Shown: in pieces, positions 22,279 to 33,649 of the stretch
Layout: each line of letters opens with the position of its first letter
Numbering within the stretch: the stretch's first letter is position 1
Assembly: GCA_013368325.1 (NCBI GenBank)
Contig: JAACJK010000168.1
Location: 620,001-684,000 of the forward strand
Origin: Ephemerocybe angulata
Lineage: Eukaryota > Basidiomycota > Agaricomycetes > Agaricales > Psathyrellaceae
Reading direction: 5' to 3'
DNA length: 64,000 nt
The notes under the pieces: model-generated
Seen by the model: only the letters and a program-made list of their open reading frames with translations
The model's database searches: none
What the model was told of the DNA's origin: nothing
Program-made: the position numbers and the translations under genes

Positions 22279-22617
22279 TATCAAACTGTTAAGTTTGGAT
22301 AAGTTCTGACCACGTCTGTGAGTGGGAAGAGTTCGATTAGGCTTGTAATAACTATACGATATACATGATACGCACCTGTGAGTGGGAAGAGTTCGATGGG
22401 GACTCAACCGCTCACAGTGTGGACTATATACTGTATGAGAACAATGATCGATCTATTTACAGAACAATAGAGTCAGAGAACAATGATCGATCTATCTATA
22501 GAACAATAAAGTGACAACCATCAATAGAACGATAGATGGAATGATTGATAGAATAGAAGCGTCGAAAAGCTATGTATCAAATGATGATGAAGGTAACATG
22601 AGCATTGCCTTCTAACA
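22279..22617 (-). repeat. 3' LTR of Copia (left copy)
   Basis: On the minus strand it begins TGTTAGAAGGCAATG and ends CAGTTTGATA, so the end is not the usual CA. A purine-rich TAAGGGGGTG lies just upstream as polypurine tract. It contains TATATAG and repeated GATCGATCTAT units. Confidence 0.92.
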
Positions 22618-22645
22618 CACCCCCTTAATGCGATGTCTCTGAATC

Positions 22646-25600
22646 CTATTCGAGTCCAAGCGCAAGTCGATGCTTCTGAATAGCGACTTTGGGGAGTGGT
22701 TTGGTGAAGATGTCGGCGATCATGTCGCCAGTAGGGAGAAAATGAACAGTAATGTCGCCTCGCTTGATAGCGTCTCGGATCCAGTGCATCTTGATGTCGA
22801 TGTGCTTCATGCGTCCATGGTTCTCTGGGTTCTTGAGCACTCTAAGAGCTGACTGGTTGTCGACCATGAGAGGTGAGGGTCCTTGTACGTTGTAGCCGAG
22901 TTCGCCCAACAGTGTCCTCATCCAGATGATATCTCTGCCTGCACTCGAAGCAGCGACATATTCTGCCTCAGTAGATGAGTCAGCAACAATTGTCTGCTTC
23001 TTCGCGGACCAGCTAACTGCTCCAGAGCCTATCTTGATGACGAAGCCAGAGGTTGAGCGCCGAGTGTCAAGGCACCCAGCATGGTCAGCATCGCTGTAGG
23101 CTTGGAAGAGCTCTGAGGACATCTCGCCTCCGTCGTTGCAATAAGTCAGCTTGAGATCCATGGTGCCCTTTAGATAGCGGAAGACGTGCTTAACCGCTTT
23201 CCAGTGGATGGGTCCAGGATTGGAGTTGTACTGAGCGAGCTTGGCGACGGCATATGCGATATCTGGTCGGGTTGCAACAGCAAGGTACATTAGGGCGCCA
23301 ACCGCGTTCATGTATGGGACACCCTTCATGGTTTCAGTGTCGCCCGGAGCAGGAACATACTTCGTGAGTCGAGAGCCACTTCCTGGATCCATTGGGGTGG
23401 ATACCGGGTAGCAGTCTTCCATGTTGAAGCATTTGAGCATGTCGAGGATGTACTGGGTCTGGGATAGGCGAAGGATGCGATTGGGTTGGTCATATTCGAC
23501 CTTGATGCCGAGGAGATAGGTGGTTGGGCCAAGGTCCTTCAGTTTGAAGACCTTACGGAGTGAGTCCTTCAGCCACTTGATCTTCTCCTGGCTTGGTGAC
23601 ATGATAGTGATGTCGTCAACGAAGACAGGAAGAGTGATCCGAATGTCGTCCTTCTCCCAAGTGTAGATGCTCGGATCCGACTTGATTTGGACGAACCCTA
23701 GAGCTTCCAACTCCTTTGCCAGTACCTGGTACCAAAGTCTGCCGCTCTGCTTTAGAACATAGAGGCCTTTATTCAGGCGACATACCCACACCTTTCCATC
23801 TGGGCCCTTAACCTCAAAACCAGGAGCCTGCTTCATGTAGACCTCGTAGTCGTCTTCGATCTTGCCATTGAGATAGGCGTTGTCGATGTCGATAGACTCG
23901 ATGAAGTCACCGTTCATGGCAGCCTTGGCGAGGGCTGTGCGAAGGGAGGTAAGGCGAGCTGTTGGTGCCCAGGTTTGATTGTAGTCCTGTCCAGGGATCT
24001 GCGAGTACCCTTTTGCCACAAGTCGTGCCTTGTACCGATCGATGGTGCCATCTTCCTTGCGTTTGACGAGGGAGACCCAGCGCGAGCCGACTACCTTTCT
24101 CCCTTCCGGAAGCTCGACCAAGTCCCAGGTGCCATTCGCAATGAGAGCGTCAATCTCTGCTTGGGCAGCTGCGAGCCAGAATTCGCCATCCGGGCCATTG
24201 AAGGCTTGTTCGGGTGTCTGTGGTGAGTCGTGAGGTCGTGTAGCCGCTCCAAATGCTGTCTGCACCGCCGCCTGCAACCTATCATATGCCATGTAGTAGG
24301 CCATAGATGTGCCCACGTCGTTACAAAAGACGTCGAGTGGGAGGTCGTACATGGTCCGAATTGAATCGAAGATGGGAGTAGCTCGTAGGGCTTGTTCCAT
24401 ATCAACATCATCATCTCCTGCCTGAAAATCCTCAGCAACGAGTGGTGGTATCTCGGCCAAGTTTTCCTCCTGAATAGGTGGCGGATTGTTTCTGTTGTCA
24501 CCCCCTCGATCTGCCACCACATCACCCCCTTGACGTCAAGCGTGTGGTTGAGTGCCTCGTCGTTGCATCCCATGGAGCAGCTGGAAGTCTGTCAATGCTC
24601 TGGTGGAGGCACGAACAGGACGTGTGCTCTGCGACACCAAGGGAGGTGCACCGACAGGACGTGGAATGAACAAGGGCTGAGGAGGAGGATCGGGGAAAGC
24701 AGGAGCAGGGATAGGACCAATTTCAGGAGACGGAGGTGTGAAGGGAGATTCGGGTATGGCAGGTTTGGTTTGGGTTTGGCGTGTTGGACTAGGAGGAGTA
24801 GAGGGATGATACTCTGGTCGATGTGTGTCTGCTTTAGGCGCGGAGCCTTGTGCAGGTCGTTTGGGAGTGCGCACCGCTGGGTTCTCTCCATCGTCATCAC
24901 TATCACTCTCATCGGAATCGTCATTGCGATGATTAGGAGGAGGTGGAGGAGATGGGAGAATGACAGGTGGCTTAGCAGGTAGTGGCGTAGGATCATTAGC
25001 AGCGTCTGGCCATATGTCCCGAATGCCGACAGGTACCTGAGCCTGTGGATTGGCTTTGGTCGATAGTCCTGGGAAGGATTTCTCGTCGAAGATGATGTCG
25101 CGTGATACGACGACTTTCTTCGTGCTTGGGTTGTAGCACTTCCAGCCCTTGTATCCTGGTTCGAAACCAATAAAGATACAGAGTTCTGCATGTGGTTGGA
25201 GGTTGGTGCGGTCTTTTCGTGTGATGTTTACGAATGCACGGCAGCCAAAGACTCGGAACATGGAGATATCAGGCTTGGATTTGTGCCAAACTTCATAGGA
25301 GGTCGTGTTTGAAAGCGCAGAGGAGGGGGTGGCATTGAGGATCTCGGTGTAGTAGAGGACAGCAGCGCCCCAGAACATCATAGGGAGAGATGCCTGGTTA
25401 AGCATGGCGATTACGCCTTCAGCCAGGGTGCGGTTCAGACGTTCGCTAACACCATTTTGCTGAGGCGTAGCCTTGACTGTGTGCTGGCGTGTGATCCCAC
25501 GTTCTGTGCACCAAGACTCGAAGTTCTTGCCAATGTATTCTCCTCCTTTGTCGTCGCGGAGCTCCTTGACCTTGACTCCGTGCTTTCGTTCTACTTCAGC

Positions 25601-26764
25601 AACGAAGTCTTTGAAGGCCTGGAAGGCGTCGCTCTTGCGCTTCAATAGGTAAACCTTCTTGAATCGTGAGTGGTCATCAATGAAGATGATCCAGTACTGG
25701 TACCCGACAGGTGTCTGGGTGCTGAGAGGTCCATGGACATCCGAGTGGATACGTCCTAAGAGCTCGGTGGAGCGATGCTCCGATAGATGAGGGAATGGAT
25801 CCCGATGTTGCTTCCCAGCTATGCAGTGCTCACAGATATCCTGGAGCGATGATTCCTTGTGTACCAAGACGCCAGTGGCGAGGTCATGACGAAGTAGAGT
25901 ATCCAGTCTGTCCTTGCCGATGTGCCCTAATCGCTGGTGCAGTAGTTCCTTCTCAACTCTAGTCGCAAATGCGGCCATCGTGTCGTCGCGCGTGAGCGTG
26001 GACCCATCTAAGGATCCTGTGCATCCGCGAATGGTAGCTGTGACTAGAAGCTTGCCATTTTTAAAGAATTCGAGGGAGTCGCCTTCAATGACAACTCGCA
26101 TCTTCTTCTTCTTAACAACATAGAGGATAGAGAAGAGATTGTTGCGTAGTGTAGGAACATATAGTACATCGTCAAATATCAAAGTCTCTCCGGTCTTTCC
26201 GTGTATGACCGGCGTATACCACACTTGTCCCTGCCCTGTAGCCCAGACCACCTCGTCGTTGGCGAGTGAGATGGGGACCTTCACCGGAACCATGTTCCGG
26301 ATCCAGTCGCGGTGCGGCGTCATATGTGAGGTTGCACCTGAGTCTGGGTTCCAGGAAGTGTCAGTGGGCGTACGGGTAGAGCGGCGGACGAGGGGACTTG
26401 CGATGTGGGCGACTTGAGCGAGCATGGCCTTCTGGTCGTTGTCGGGAGCAGAGGTGGAGGAGGAAGAGGCAGTGTTGGCTTCCTGAGCCTTCAGTGCCTT
26501 CTTGTTTGCCCTCTTCTTGAGCTGGTAGCAGTCTTCAGACCCATGGGAGTTCTGCGCACCGTGGATCTTGCACTTGTACTTCGGCGTCTCGCTGGTGCTT
26601 CCAGAGGCACGAAGGGTAGATGCCTCGGCATTGGCAGTGTTCTGCTTGAGAACGTCGGACTTTCGGAGATGTTTGAGGATCTCCGAGGCGTTCATGGTGC
26701 TCTCGTCGAGGTGGTTGAGAGTGTGCCGAAGCATCTCGTCGTCCTTGCCAATGAGACCGATAAC
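22646..26764 (-). pseudogene. Copia Gag-Pol, N-terminus missing and one in-frame stop
   Basis: Open from the LTR junction to 22646 except for TGA at 24536-24538. Domains in order: a Gag remnant with a zinc-binding CKIHGAQNSHGSEDC; protease NPDSGATSHM; GAG-pre-integrase HQRLGHIG...CEHCIAGK; integrase with D in IHSDVHGP, RDDKGGEY and E in QQNGVSERLNRT; a Pro-rich linker; RT (YMKQAPGFEV, FVDDITIMS); RNase H (AYSDADHAGCLD, SSTEAEYVAAS) ending TKPLPKVAIQKHRLALGLE. The stop sits in the linker where CGA would fit, a single CpG transition. Roughly the first half of Gag is absent. Catalytic residues appear intact. Confidence 0.93.
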
Positions 26765-26765
26765 T

Positions 26766-27104
26766 TATCAAACTGTTAAGTTTGGATAAGTTCTGACCAC
26801 GTCTGTGAGTGGGAAGAGTTCGATTAGGCTTGTAATAACTATACGATATACATGATACGCACCTGTGAGTGGGAAGAGTTCGATGGGGACTCAACCGCTC
26901 ACAGTGTGGACTATATACTGTATGAGAACAATGATCGATCTATTTACAGAACAATAGAGTCAGAGAACAATGATCGATCTATCTATAGAACAATAAAGTG
27001 ACAACCATCAATAGAATGATAGATGGAATGATTGATAGAATAGAAGCGTCGAAAAGCTATGTATCAAATGATGATGAAGGTAACATGAGCATTGCCTTCT
27101 AACA
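26766..27104 (-). repeat. 5' LTR of Copia (right copy)
   Basis: 339 bp, one mismatch to 22279-22617 (AATGATAG here, AACGATAG there). On its internal side it runs directly into gag codons (VIGLIGKDDE) with no recognisable primer-binding site. Confidence 0.92.
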
Positions 27105-27381
27105 AGTGAACGATTCCGGAGAGGTAAGATTGCACGGATGACATTTTGATTTGGTCGGACATGAACATGACGAAGTTCGCGAGGCTTTCTGGGGTTGGTT
27201 CCAAGTCGATTTCGTGTAAGTGAGTGAACACTTTCCATGAATTGAAAGCAGAGTTATAGGTAGCTTGAGTGGAATGGTCCAAACACATGCCAAGCACCAA
27301 TACGCGGCGCTCAGCGAACATCTCCCTCGTCCACGGAGCCCGAGTAGGCTGCCGAGAACGGGGAGCAGGAATACGATTCAT
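27105..27381 (-). pseudogene. Tyrosine recombinase, N-terminal part
   Basis: Starts at ATG 27379-27381, immediately after the TGA of the RT gene (27382-27384). It encodes the SAM-like N-terminal DNA-binding domain (TQATYNSAFNSWKVF, SSVQSYLSGIVH), then is cut by the Copia insertion. It continues at 22273. Confidence 0.88.
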
Positions 27382-29198
27382 TCACGCGCTGACCCCCAGC
27401 TTGACCAGCGGGGGCTTGAAAGTCCTAATACGCATGCAAGTACGGAGCGCGTGGGCACGAGTGAAGTCAAATCGGGAAAGAGCGTCGGCGACGACGTTAT
27501 CCTTCCCTGGGACATAAAGAACCTTGAGACGATGCTGAGTCTCCAGCATGAGATCGACAGCATGGGGTTGAGACGAGGTTTCGCGTTTAGAGCGTTGAAA
27601 ATATCCACCGAATTGGTGTTGTCGGTGTAGATGACAATTCGCTGAGGCAAACCTTCACGATCATCCACCCACTGCAACGCCGAAAGGATACAGAGAGCCT
27701 CGTGCCAGAAGATGAATTCTTCGTCGACAGGTTCAATCGGGATAGTGGTTGAATATAAGCCCAACGAGAGACCAGTGACGTAAAACCCCATCCCTCGGAG
27801 CGATGCGTCGCAGTAGATCGTGTAATCGGCTTCAGAAGGGTGCCAATGTAACGATTCGAGGAGGTGTACGCCGGTGGACTCGCTGATATGGTGTCGGGCC
27901 CATGCGAGATCATCGCGAATCGCGTTGTTAGGCCGGAAGGGAGCATCCCTCCAAGCTTTACCCTTCATTTTCACGTAGACATTCGACAAGCAGGGTCGCA
28001 GCATCGGGAAGACATTGAATCCCCAGTTCAGCCATCCAGTAAGCTGCTGCCATTGCTGTAGCTTGCAGCCGGACTTTGCTGGATGTCCCGATTTTGAGAC
28101 CCAATGGTCGAGCTCGTTGAGAAGTAGTTCGATGGCCTCCTTGGGTAAGGTGAGACTCATGAGGTTTGGGTCGACAGAAATACCAATGACGGTAAGTGGA
28201 GACCCCCAGAGCTGCTTCTTCTCCTTGTGGGGAATTCCGAGCTCATCCCAGAGCACGAGCAAGCGAACCATGTCCTTCGGCATAGACTTTTGGTACGGCG
28301 GGTACCATTCGACATCGCACCGTCTTGCTATACCGAAATAATCATCGCTATAAGCGCATAAACCGAGAATGCCCCAGACATTGACAGCTACCCAGGTGAC
28401 CAAAGCCATGAACGCTATGAACACGGCCTGGGATGCAGCGTTCCCGAATACATTACACCGATTAACATAGTGCAAACTGTCGATGGTGTCGACCTGTTTG
28501 ACCTGCCAATGGCGTTCCATACTGAGAATTCGGTACGCTTCTGCAACGTCGACCTTGAAGACAATCAACTCATCATCTGGGTAAGCTGTCTTCATCTCTA
28601 TCATCCTCTCTCCTAGCACAGACATTCCATCCAACGGAACCTTTGGCATTAGATCCCTATCCACCATCGAATTCTGAGAGTACGGTTCCTTGCTGTGGTT
28701 CGTTACCATTCGCAAGTCCAAACCGCCGTCCTTCGGGACCGCAAAAGTCGGCGTGTTCCTCATTCCTGGAAGCAGGACCGAGAAACCTTCGGAATACCGA
28801 CCCTTGGATAGCTCAAGGTCTTTCTGCGCCAGCAAGAACTCGCGTTGTTCGACAGTAGAAGGTGGAGGGCATACAGTTTCATGTGACGAGGGATGGTCAT
28901 CGGGATACGACGCCCACGGCCAGAATCCATCTTCAAGACCTTGAAGGATTGAATGAACAAAATCTTGATTCGGGTGTGTCGTAGTCAGATCCTGAAGACG
29001 GTTGATATTAACTGGTGTAACGATGCGGAAGAGGTGATGATGCGAGGCGAGTGTAGATGCAACGTCCTGGTCGTCGAAGACGTGTTGTGGAGGTAGAGGT
29101 AGAGGTGAAGCCGACTCCGTCCATTCGGACATCCTAATCGGCGTACGAAACCCCCAGTCGTTGTAGCGAAGATACCTGGCAACGAAATTACGATTCAT
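27382..29198 (-). pseudogene. Reverse transcriptase/RNase H of the YR retroelement, one frameshift
   Basis: I chose ATG 29198, which overlaps the Gag stop (29188-29190). It contains an RT with FKVDVAEAYR, CNVFGNAASQ and catalytic AYSDDYFG, then an RNase H (YCDASLRGMGFYV, WHEALCILSALQW, YTDNTNSVDIFNAL). The natural C-terminus (LYVPGKDNVVADALSRF...LGVSA) is in another frame, so there is a one-base slip near 27560. The gene ends at TGA 27382-27384. The RT would copy element RNA into the circular cDNA used by the recombinase. Confidence 0.85.
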
Positions 29199-30552
29199 TG
29201 CCTCCTTTGTTTTGACATGCTGGTTCGCCGTGACCAGGCTTTCCGCACGCTTTGCAGGTATGCAAGTATCTGCAACTTCCATCCTTCCGCTCGCACCCTC
29301 TTTTGTCGTTGAACTTATCGCAGACTTCCTTTCCAGCTTTCCTTTTCCCTTTTCCTCCTTTCGATCCGAGGTAACCACCTGCTCCGGATGCTTCGATGCC
29401 GTCTGCTGACATGATAGCTTCGTACAACCCTTCTCTTGCGTCCCTGTCCGTAAGGAGGTGAGCTTGTCCTCCTTTAACGAACTCCCGGATTGACTGGTCG
29501 AGTAGAATGACCTTCCCTGCAGACTCTGGGACTCTTGAGGAGAATTGTCGCTCAATGTAGTCGGTGTATTGTTGCAACTCGTTTGCACGATGCTTGAAGA
29601 CGAACTGGTACGCGCGGGATGTTCGGTTCCAAGCAGCTGACCATTGTGCAGCGTTCGTGACCTTCTTAGCTAGGTCACTGGTCGAGTACTCGAATGAAGT
29701 GTCGCCCAGGCGTCCGTACTTCGTTTGAGGAGCTTTCTTGAACCACAACCCGGAGATCACAATATTGAGGTTGACGGGAAGCCCTTTGATGATATTCGTC
29801 CATTCTGTGTCCGGGAACGGGGGAGCGATCGAGGAGATTTTGGCCTGTCTGATGACGAAGTCGGTGTCTCTGGAGAAACGCTGAAGGAGGTCTCTGGTTT
29901 CGACGCAGTTTGGATTGAGGGATACGGTAATGTGGAGGTCCTTGTCAGCAGCCCATGGTAGGTCGCTCCGATCAAGCTTCCTTCGTTTGGTTCCGTTGAT
30001 GGATCCGGGGTCATCCCCATTGGATTCAACGGAGCCAAATCGTCTGTTTCGAAGCTCATCCTCGTCAAAAGTTTTGGAGCTCCTGTCGTCGAGACAAGGT
30101 GGCTTCCGATGGTTGGACATACCGTTTCCGACTCGTTTACCTTCCGCTTTGGCCTTCCGATGAAGCTCCTCCTCCTGTTCAATTTGCGAACAGAATTCGT
30201 CAAATCCTTTCCTTCTCTCCTCGTCATCCTCATGTCGCTTCGAGAGCTCGAAGATGGTGAAAAGTTCTCCGATTGCAAGATCCCTTGAGCAGACTTGATT
30301 CCTGAATCGTTCAAGAACTCCTTCTGCCTTTTCGACAATCGGACCCTTGAATTGATCTTGATTCCCAACGTCGGGGATGCCGATCTGCTGCGTTTCAAAC
30401 CGTTCATGTCGCTCCTCTCCATGCTGATACGGTCCAGGAGGTTGACTCGGCTGACCGGCTGACCTTGACGGTCCTGCCATCTGTCCGGGCACATTTCCAG
30501 ACGATCCAGCAGAGAATTTGGGAGCTCCGGATGGTCCATGCTTGTCACCCAT
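29188..30552 (-). CDS. Gag-like protein of the YR retroelement
   Basis: 454 residues, intact. The first 60 residues are Gly/Pro/Ser-rich. A charged helical stretch follows (LSKRHEDDEERRKGF), then a globular region with WSAAWNRTSRAYQFVFKHR and ELQQYTDYI, which I recall from basidiomycete Ngaro Gags. The C-terminus has a CCCH-like CDKFNDKRGCERKDGSC and a zinc knuckle CKACGKPGHGEPAC. Its last codons overlap the RT start. Confidence 0.82.
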   Translation of the reverse strand: MGDKHGPSGAPKFSAGSSGNVPGQMAGPSRSAGQPSQPPGPYQHGEERHERFETQQIGIPDVGNQDQFKGPIVEKAEGVLERFRNQVCSRDLAIGELFTIFELSKRHEDDEERRKGFDEFCSQIEQEEELHRKAKAEGKRVGNGMSNHRKPPCLDDRSSKTFDEDELRNRRFGSVESNGDDPGSINGTKRRKLDRSDLPWAADKDLHITVSLNPNCVETRDLLQRFSRDTDFVIRQAKISSIAPPFPDTEWTNIIKGLPVNLNIVISGLWFKKAPQTKYGRLGDTSFEYSTSDLAKKVTNAAQWSAAWNRTSRAYQFVFKHRANELQQYTDYIERQFSSRVPESAGKVILLDQSIREFVKGGQAHLLTDRDAREGLYEAIMSADGIEASGAGGYLGSKGGKGKRKAGKEVCDKFNDKRGCERKDGSCRYLHTCKACGKPGHGEPACQNKGGNES

Positions 30553-30792
30553 GTGTTAAATGAACGAAGTGATGAATAGAATTTGTTTGATGAAAAAATA
30601 TCGAAGCAAAGGCAACCTGAGACGATGGAGGTGAAGAGAAAGTATCTAGCCTTACTCGAGATGTCCTACAGGGCTAAATCCTTGGTTTCAGCCTGGTCAG
30701 GTAAGACACCTAGCTCCAAGTATCACAAACTCCACCAACTAAGGTGGGTGCAGTGTAGCCCTGAGATCGAATCCCGAGAACGGCATTACTTA

Positions 30793-30846
30793 CCAATCAT
30801 CCATCGTCCTCCATTGCCCCTTCGAAAACTAACCCTCGGATACAGA
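30793..30846 (-). repeat. Candidate split direct repeat, 5' copy
   Basis: Lies about 240 bp upstream of the Gag start on the element strand. See 21438-21496 for the shared words. Confidence 0.35.
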
Positions 30847-30896
30847 GCAACTGGGAGCTGATGTGTGTGCAGATGTCTACTGGCATTAGGTACAAG

Positions 30897-31104
30897 GTCG
30901 ACAACTAATCTGCTCTAAAGAATTCTGAACATCATAGCAGAATGAAGCACATTGATATCAAGTGGCATTGGATTCGAGAGGTTATATGGAGGGGTGAATC
31001 GAGGTACACTTCCTACCAACACACGACATGATGCCGACATCTTCACCAAACCGCTTTCTTGACTTGCTATTGAATATCATCGACAGGATCTTGGACTCGA
31101 ATGA
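30897..31104 (+). pseudogene. Copia RNase H C-terminal fragment
   Basis: Plus strand: VDN, stop, SALKNSEHHSRMKHIDIKWHWIRE, then after a frameshift a broken HDMMAD-type motif with KPLSR-like residues and a terminal GLE. It corresponds to the end of Copia pol (compare GRMKHIDIKMHWIRDAI at about 22780) but is a separate, older copy. Confidence 0.75.
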
Positions 31105-31805
31105 TTTTTAGAGACATTGGGTTGAAGGGGTGTGTTGGATTCTTGGAATACAATGCGATATCATTACAGCTCATGGGTACAGTCTGTGCACAGCCATGAG
31201 GGCAAACAACTTCTGGGAGGGCAAAATTCCCCACAGCATGTACTGGCAAGCATTGCCAAGCACTGCTTTAGACACATATATAGTCTGGCCTGTAAGTTGG
31301 GAATTCCTTATTGTTTCTTGCTCTATTGAGAGCCAGTAGACTAGAAGCCAAATTTTGGCAGGCTTCCCACGAACAGTCTACAAGCAGTCCACAAGCAGTC
31401 CATGTCCCCTGCCAGGGTCGGTGGAGTCTCGTGCTTGAAAACATTACCACTGGTGCATGCCTTGCGAGTCTCAAGTTAGTCACTGTTCCTACAAGAATGC
31501 TAACTGATGGAAATTAGGCACAGCACAAAAGCAGAACATGCTCAGTACTTGTGCTAGTTCGTACGTCTCACAGGTCTGGGGTTGGAGTACTTCAACACAT
31601 ACAAAGATGTCTTCACAGTGGTATACGACACATTTGCCACGCCCCACCTCTCAGTGAGGTTCGAGCCTTTCAAGTTCAGTGTATACAAAAGCTACTATGG
31701 AATTGATCTGCAGGTGCAGTACTTAATGGAGCATCGATTTGTGCCCAGTCAATAACATCTGCTACTCCCGGCAGACATAGATCTTAACAGTGCATTGGAA
31801 GAAGC
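31105..31805. other. Relic sequence with an AGTCCAC-family scrap
   Basis: No gene recognised. Bases 31331-31435 (GACTAGAAGCCAAATTTTGG, then three AGTC-type units) match the inner right half of the AGTCCAC element at 37.3-38.2 kb. Confidence 0.5.
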
Positions 31806-33080
31806 TCACAGAGGAAGGTTTGTATGGGGTAAAGATAATGTTGTGCAATATTCTATAAAGGTGAATAGAGATAACTGAACATCACAGTGAGTCACTAAGA
31901 CCTCTGTAATTAGTTCACTGAGCTGAGCGAAGATGGTAGCATGGGGAAGCATAATATTGGGAGGAGATCGGGAACAGATAACTGATATGCTTGAAAGCGA
32001 GGGGTTACCACCACGTGGCAAGGGGCTGAGTGTTGGTTCAGTGAGGATGATGAGATGATTGAGAGCAGTGAATTGATTGAAGGTGTTTGGTAGGTAGATA
32101 CATTCATTGTGTGCACCAGGAACAGATAGAGAAGCTATGAATGAGCCATGCACTTCGAGAAATTGATTGAGGATCTTGATGTTGGTGAGAATGTTGAGGT
32201 GGTGGAGGGACAGCATATCAGAGCCTACCGAAAGTGAGTCAAGGAGAACTCTGATGGCCAGCCACTTCAATGCCAGCAGGAAATAAGAAAGACATGGTTA
32301 AAGCGAGTTGGGTCCCACAATGATGAATTTAGCGACTTGTAACTGTTCAAGATGCGGGACCATGAGGAAGAGTAGAAGAATATCCTCTATATTGATGCCA
32401 TGATGCGTGCTTGCAAACAAAATGACACAGAGTGAAGGCAAAAAGAGCGAGGAGAACAGCTGAGGATAAGGCAGGTGGGAGATGGTGTCTGGTTGAAGAA
32501 AAGCTGCATGGATGTGTGATGGGATAGGACAAGTGTGTTGAGGTTGGGGAGGACACACATAAGGTAGGGGAGGACATCTGCAGCAAGTCTCACATTGAAT
32601 GATAGATCGAGACAGTGGATGATATTCTATGGAAGTCTTGTTTCACCTGGTAGCAAGGTCTCGGGGGCAAGCACAGCCAACATAGAGGGAAGAGCACAAA
32701 ATGAAATAACCATGACACACTGCCATGAATAGGGAGACCCCAAAGAATAATAATTGGATGAGGTGCAAAGGAGCCCTTGTGGTACCCAACCTTCAGGATG
32801 CGAATACAGTGGCATGTCGAGGGGATGGAAACTATCAAAAGGAATATAGTCAGAGGGATGTGCACATGGAAGCCATGTAATTTGTAGCCAGATGTCATTC
32901 GGAACATGGACAGGCATAGCAGTGGTTGGAAAGACAGTAAAACATTCAGGATCAAGAGGCCGACAGGCAAATACATATATTATGAAGGAGAGTTCTTATT
33001 ATGAATTAGACCGAGACCGAGAGGTGATTGGGCTAGTCTGGAAGGTGAGAGATAGAATAGGAGGGCAGTGTGTCACATTC
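31806..33080 (-). pseudogene. Possible F-box/LRR gene relic
   Basis: Several minus-strand frames (32270-31806, 32593-32298, 32976-32590) contain leucine-rich runs such as LHHLNILTNIKILNQFL and LPNLNTLVLSHHTS. One starts MPVHVPNDIWLQI, which resembles an F-box opening. Frames shift repeatedly. Fungal genomes hold many decayed F-box genes, but I cannot confirm this one. Confidence 0.3.
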
Positions 33081-33277
33081 TAAGAGCTCACTTCAGCCGG
33101 AAACCAGGGCATTGAGGCAGATTTCAACTGGAAGATGGACTGTGATTGGAGCATTTATGAAAAGGGCGAGAGTAGGAGAAAAATGTCAGGATAGAGGTGT
33201 CACTGTTACAAAGGGATGGAAACTGTGAAGGACGCGATGCAGTGACTGGGGAGAAAGAGAGAGAATAAAAATATGCA

Positions 33278-33649
33278 ATGCTTTCAGATCCCAGAGTCCA
33301 GATGATTATGGAAGCGGAGAAAAAAGTGGTTGGTGGGCTGAGACAGGATAGTATTTCTGAGGCGAAGACTGTTTATGGTATGGTCAACATTTGGAAGTCC
33401 AGATACATAATGCATCATCACACAGGAAGAATAATTTGTGGGGTCTTAACAAATGGCCCTAATTGGATCTTTTTCATCCTTGTTTTTAACCCCAGCAGAG
33501 GCACTACTTACCACCTATCTGAAGAGTTGAGAATCACCATGCACCAAGCCCTGGAAGTAGTATGCCAAGATGGAGTCAACCTAATTGTGTCGATTCTTAA
33601 GCATTGGGTATGTTTCGCAGAATGTTGTCGAAAAGAGAAATACAGCTAA
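33278..33649 (+). CDS. Hypothetical protein fragment
   Basis: 123 codons including TGRIICGVLTNGPNWIFFIL and LIVSILKHWVCF. This pattern reminds me of a widespread basidiomycete family with a nuclease-like fold, recalled and not checked. The second half lies inside the duplicated block, so a truncated version recurs at 41362-41587. It may be an exon of a broken gene. Confidence 0.35.
   Translation: MLSDPRVQMIMEAEKKVVGGLRQDSISEAKTVYGMVNIWKSRYIMHHHTGRIICGVLTNGPNWIFFILVFNPSRGTTYHLSEELRITMHQALEVVCQDGVNLIVSILKHWVCFAECCRKEKYS

Larger units (their letters stand above)
22279..27104 (-). mobile_element. Copia retrotransposon, young but defective
   Basis: 4826 bp between perfect 5-bp duplications AGTGA (22274-22278, 27105-27109). 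LTRs are 22279-22617 and 26766-27104, each 339 bp, and by eye differ at a single base (C/T at a CpG). Gag-pol is on the minus strand. The 5' LTR abuts the middle of gag, so the primer-binding site and N-terminal Gag are missing, and one in-frame stop breaks pol. The near-identical LTRs point to a recent insertion. Confidence 0.95.
21438..30846 (-). mobile_element. YR retroelement (DIRS/Ngaro-like), split by Copia
   Basis: Minus-strand order is Gag (30552-29188), RT/RNase H (29198-27382), tyrosine recombinase (27381-27105 and 22273-21563). This is the layout of Ngaro-type elements, which lack the DIRS methyltransferase. No LTRs or integrase of its own. Similar blocks in the same orientation at 21438-21496 and 30793-30846 may be decayed split direct repeats, giving approximate ends. 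The 4.8 kb Copia at 22279-27104 lies inside the recombinase gene. Confidence 0.85.

Noticed and set aside
21563..27381. Crypton DNA transposon
   Set aside because: The recombinase is collinear with Gag and RT/RNase H genes on the same strand, so it is a YR retroelement.
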